From contig NZ_BOMV01000024.1 of the NCBI RefSeq assembly GCF_016862375.1, positions 1 through 51,947 on the forward strand: a DNA stretch of 51,947 bases, written 5' to 3'. Below, piece by piece: positions 50,618 through 51,947 of this stretch. Each line of letters starts with the position of its first letter. The first letter of the stretch is position 1. The notes below the pieces were generated by a model, which saw only the letters and a program-made list of their open reading frames with translations, was not told the origin of the DNA and made no database searches. The DNA comes from Paractinoplanes rishiriensis. Its GTDB lineage: Bacteria; Actinomycetota; Actinomycetes; Mycobacteriales; Micromonosporaceae. The position numbers and the translations under genes are program-made.

Positions 50618-51349
50618 TTGCCTGGCCAACTCGTCTGCCGCCCGGAGAGGGACCGGCCGGTGGCGGTGTTGCGAGTCAACGGCACCCTCGACCCGGTCAC
50701 CGGCGACGCCCTGCAGCAGGCGATCCGGCGCAGCCTCGCAGTGCAACCCACCCGGCTGCTGATCGACGTGACGCAGGTGCGCATCGGCGACCCGCTGGGC
50801 CTGGCCGCCCTCAGCGCCGTGGTCTGCCAGACCCAGGACTGGCCGAGCGTACCCATCGTGCTCTGCGGCGCCGACGAGGAGACTGCGGCCGCGATCGCGG
50901 CGGTACCCGACTGCTCGGGTCTCGACTACGCACCCGACTGCGAGAAGGCTTTGGCGGAGGCCCGCATGGAACCCGAACCCCCCAAGATCCGGGTACGCCT
51001 GCGGCCGGTGCCGGACGCCTGCCGCGAGGTCCGGCAGCTGGTCACCCAGGCCTGCGAACGCTGGAACCGCTCCGACCTGGTCGCCACGGCCACCCTGGTC
51101 GCCACCGAACTGGTCGCGAACGTGGTGCGGCACGCGCACACCACGATGGAGTTCACGCTGTCCCTGCGCAACGGCCGGGTCAGCATGAGCGTCCGGGACG
51201 GCAGCCGGCGGATGCCGAAGCCGGGCGACCCCGGTCTCAGCTCGGCGGGCGGCCGCGGCCTGCGCCTGGTGCGTGATCTCACCGAGGCGTGGGGCGTCCT
51301 GCCGGTCAGCGACGGCAAGGTGGTGTGGACCCAGCTGGGCGCGGCCTGA
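50618..51349 (+). CDS. STAS-HATPase fusion (anti-sigma-factor regulator)
   Basis: A 243-residue two-domain protein. Residues 1-115 form a STAS domain (PVAVLRVNGTLDPVTGDALQ, then LLIDVTQVRIGDPLGLAALS). The usual phosphorylatable Ser after the D-x-S motif is not obvious. Residues 120-243 form an RsbW-like HATPase_c (LVATATLVATELVANVVRHA, VSMSVRDGSRRMPKPG and AGGRGLRLVRDLTEAWGVL). These are normally separate partner-switching proteins. The TTG start at 50618 has a strong GGGAGGGAG site. No sigma factor gene is adjacent. Confidence 0.88.
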   Translation: MPGQLVCRPERDRPVAVLRVNGTLDPVTGDALQQAIRRSLAVQPTRLLIDVTQVRIGDPLGLAALSAVVCQTQDWPSVPIVLCGADEETAAAIAAVPDCSGLDYAPDCEKALAEARMEPEPPKIRVRLRPVPDACREVRQLVTQACERWNRSDLVATATLVATELVANVVRHAHTTMEFTLSLRNGRVSMSVRDGSRRMPKPGDPGLSSAGGRGLRLVRDLTEAWGVLPVSDGKVVWTQLGAA

Positions 51350-51660
51350 GGGCCTCCTGGGCGCTCCTCGCGCCCCTCACCCTCGGCGCGCCCCTCACCC
51401 TCGGCGCGCCCCTCGCCCTCGGCGCGCCCCTCACCCTCGGCGCGCTAGGTCGCGATCTTGGAGAGTTCACGTTCGACACCACCAGAAACTCTCCCACCCC
51501 TACCGCCGCCTCGCCATTATGAGCGGTAATAGGGCTTTTGTACCGGCTGATCTGGATGGACCGGCGGCTCATCGTCCGCATTGCGGGAGCACGTCCCGGT
51601 ATCCGGCGACCCTCGCAGCGTGGCGCACACTGGTTCGCAAATGGCGGAAATCAGGATTTC
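51350..51660. other. Intergenic region with a tandem repeat
   Basis: No gene is supported. The left part holds an 18-bp tandem repeat (51370-51441). The remainder, about 51450-51660, is somewhat AT-richer and shows no clear promoter or hairpin. Confidence 0.5.
51370..51441. repeat. 18-bp tandem repeat after the STAS-HATPase gene
   Basis: GCGCCCCTCACCCTCGGC occurs in four consecutive copies, one with a single change (51406-51423). It begins about 20 bp after the stop codon. Confidence 0.85.
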
Positions 51661-51947
51661 CTAGTTGCCGCCTGCCTGGTTCTGGTCGGGCTGGTCGGTG
51701 CCGGCGATCGGGCGGTTGAGCTGGCCCATCTGCGGGGGCTCCAGGGGTGGGCGGTTGCGGCGCTTGGTGGCCGGCGCAGACAGCGGCGGCTGGTTGGGCA
51801 TGGTGGCGCCGTCGGCGGACGGGGGCTCCAGGGGCGGGCGGTTGGGGCGCGGGGTGCCGGGACCGCTCGGAACGCCGGGGGCCGGGCCGCTCGGTGCTGC
51901 CTGCCCCGGTCCACCCAGCTGACCCGGCCGGCCCGAACCACTCGGCT
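51661..51947 (-). CDS. C-terminal fragment of a Pro/Gly-rich protein
   Basis: Only the last 94 residues lie in the window; the 5' end is cut off. In this frame the tail is Pro/Gly-rich and contains a repeat, NRPPLEPPS and NRPPLEPPQ, plus MPNQPPLSAPATKR. It ends QPDQNQAGGN before TAG. The other minus-strand frame gives an Arg-rich translation without such repeats. This is typical of a disordered tail on a larger actinomycete protein; the family cannot be named from this part. Confidence 0.6.
   Translation of the reverse strand, partial: PSGSGRPGQLGGPGQAAPSGPAPGVPSGPGTPRPNRPPLEPPSADGATMPNQPPLSAPATKRRNRPPLEPPQMGQLNRPIAGTDQPDQNQAGGN

Noticed and set aside
51651..51941. Arg-rich minus-strand open frame at the window edge
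   Set aside because: An overlapping frame ending at 51661 gives a repeat-containing Pro-rich tail that is far more protein-like.

Overview
The window is a chromosomal segment of a high-GC actinomycete, most likely a member of the Micromonosporaceae such as Actinoplanes. This rests on the very GC-rich coding bias, frequent GTG/TTG starts, a mycothiol gene (mshC), an F420-type LLM oxidoreductase, an XRE/DUF397 regulatory pair, a SecA2, and the conserved actinobacterial block mshC - SCO1664-like - DUF3090 - histidine phosphatase. The genus is inference. No rRNA, tRNA, CRISPR array, prophage or insertion sequence was recognised.

Layout. 1-835 has no convincing gene and holds short tandem repeats. 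836-5652 is a divergent unit: a ribbon-helix-helix protein plus a DUF4097 protein on the minus strand, and a MacB/FtsX-like ABC exporter on the plus strand, with a tandem TGACGTCA operator between. 5621-15581 is mixed metabolism and regulation: HAD phosphatase, DUF2071, secreted pectate lyase with a ricin-type domain, AraC regulator with SDR, metallophosphoesterase, a TetR regulator divergent from a TIM-barrel-like protein with a paired operator, a small membrane protein, GNAT, and a CDP-alcohol phosphatidyltransferase. 15748-20634 holds a phosphoribosyltransferase, a PAC2 protein, an XRE/DUF397 pair, a DUF6232-like membrane protein, a GntR/UTRA regulator and a HEAT-repeat protein. 20833-32839 carries mshC and its conserved neighbours, an aldo/keto reductase, a two-component system, a DUF5703 protein, an M20 peptidase and a hemerythrin-like protein.

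32940-38168 has a LysR regulator, a ClpC-like AAA+ unfoldase behind a HspR-type (HAIR-like) inverted repeat, a NYN/PIN-like protein with a Pro/Ala repeat, and a frameshifted remnant of an MFS transporter. 38169-42727 is a compact four-gene plus-strand cassette: an 86-aa helical protein, a 300-aa accessory protein, an EccC-like FtsK/SpoIIIE ATPase without membrane helices, and a coiled-coil membrane protein. It resembles a reduced type VII-like or FtsK-based machine. 44225-42711, on the opposite strand, is a two-gene operon of an 83-aa Gly/Asp-rich peptide with three repeats of about 23 residues, followed by a JmjC/cupin 2-oxoglutarate oxygenase. It looks like an uncharacterised RiPP or peptide-hydroxylation system.

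44321-51947 holds two convergent DUF72 genes, a TraR/DksA zinc-finger protein, a uridine-kinase-like protein with a degenerate P-loop, an OmpR-type DNA-binding protein without a receiver, SecA2 with a strong terminator, a STAS-HATPase fusion, and the 3' end of a Pro-rich protein that runs off the window.

The strongest candidates for something undescribed are the repeat peptide plus JmjC operon (42711-44225) and the FtsK cassette (38169-42727). All functions are inferred from reading the sequence; no database search was run.
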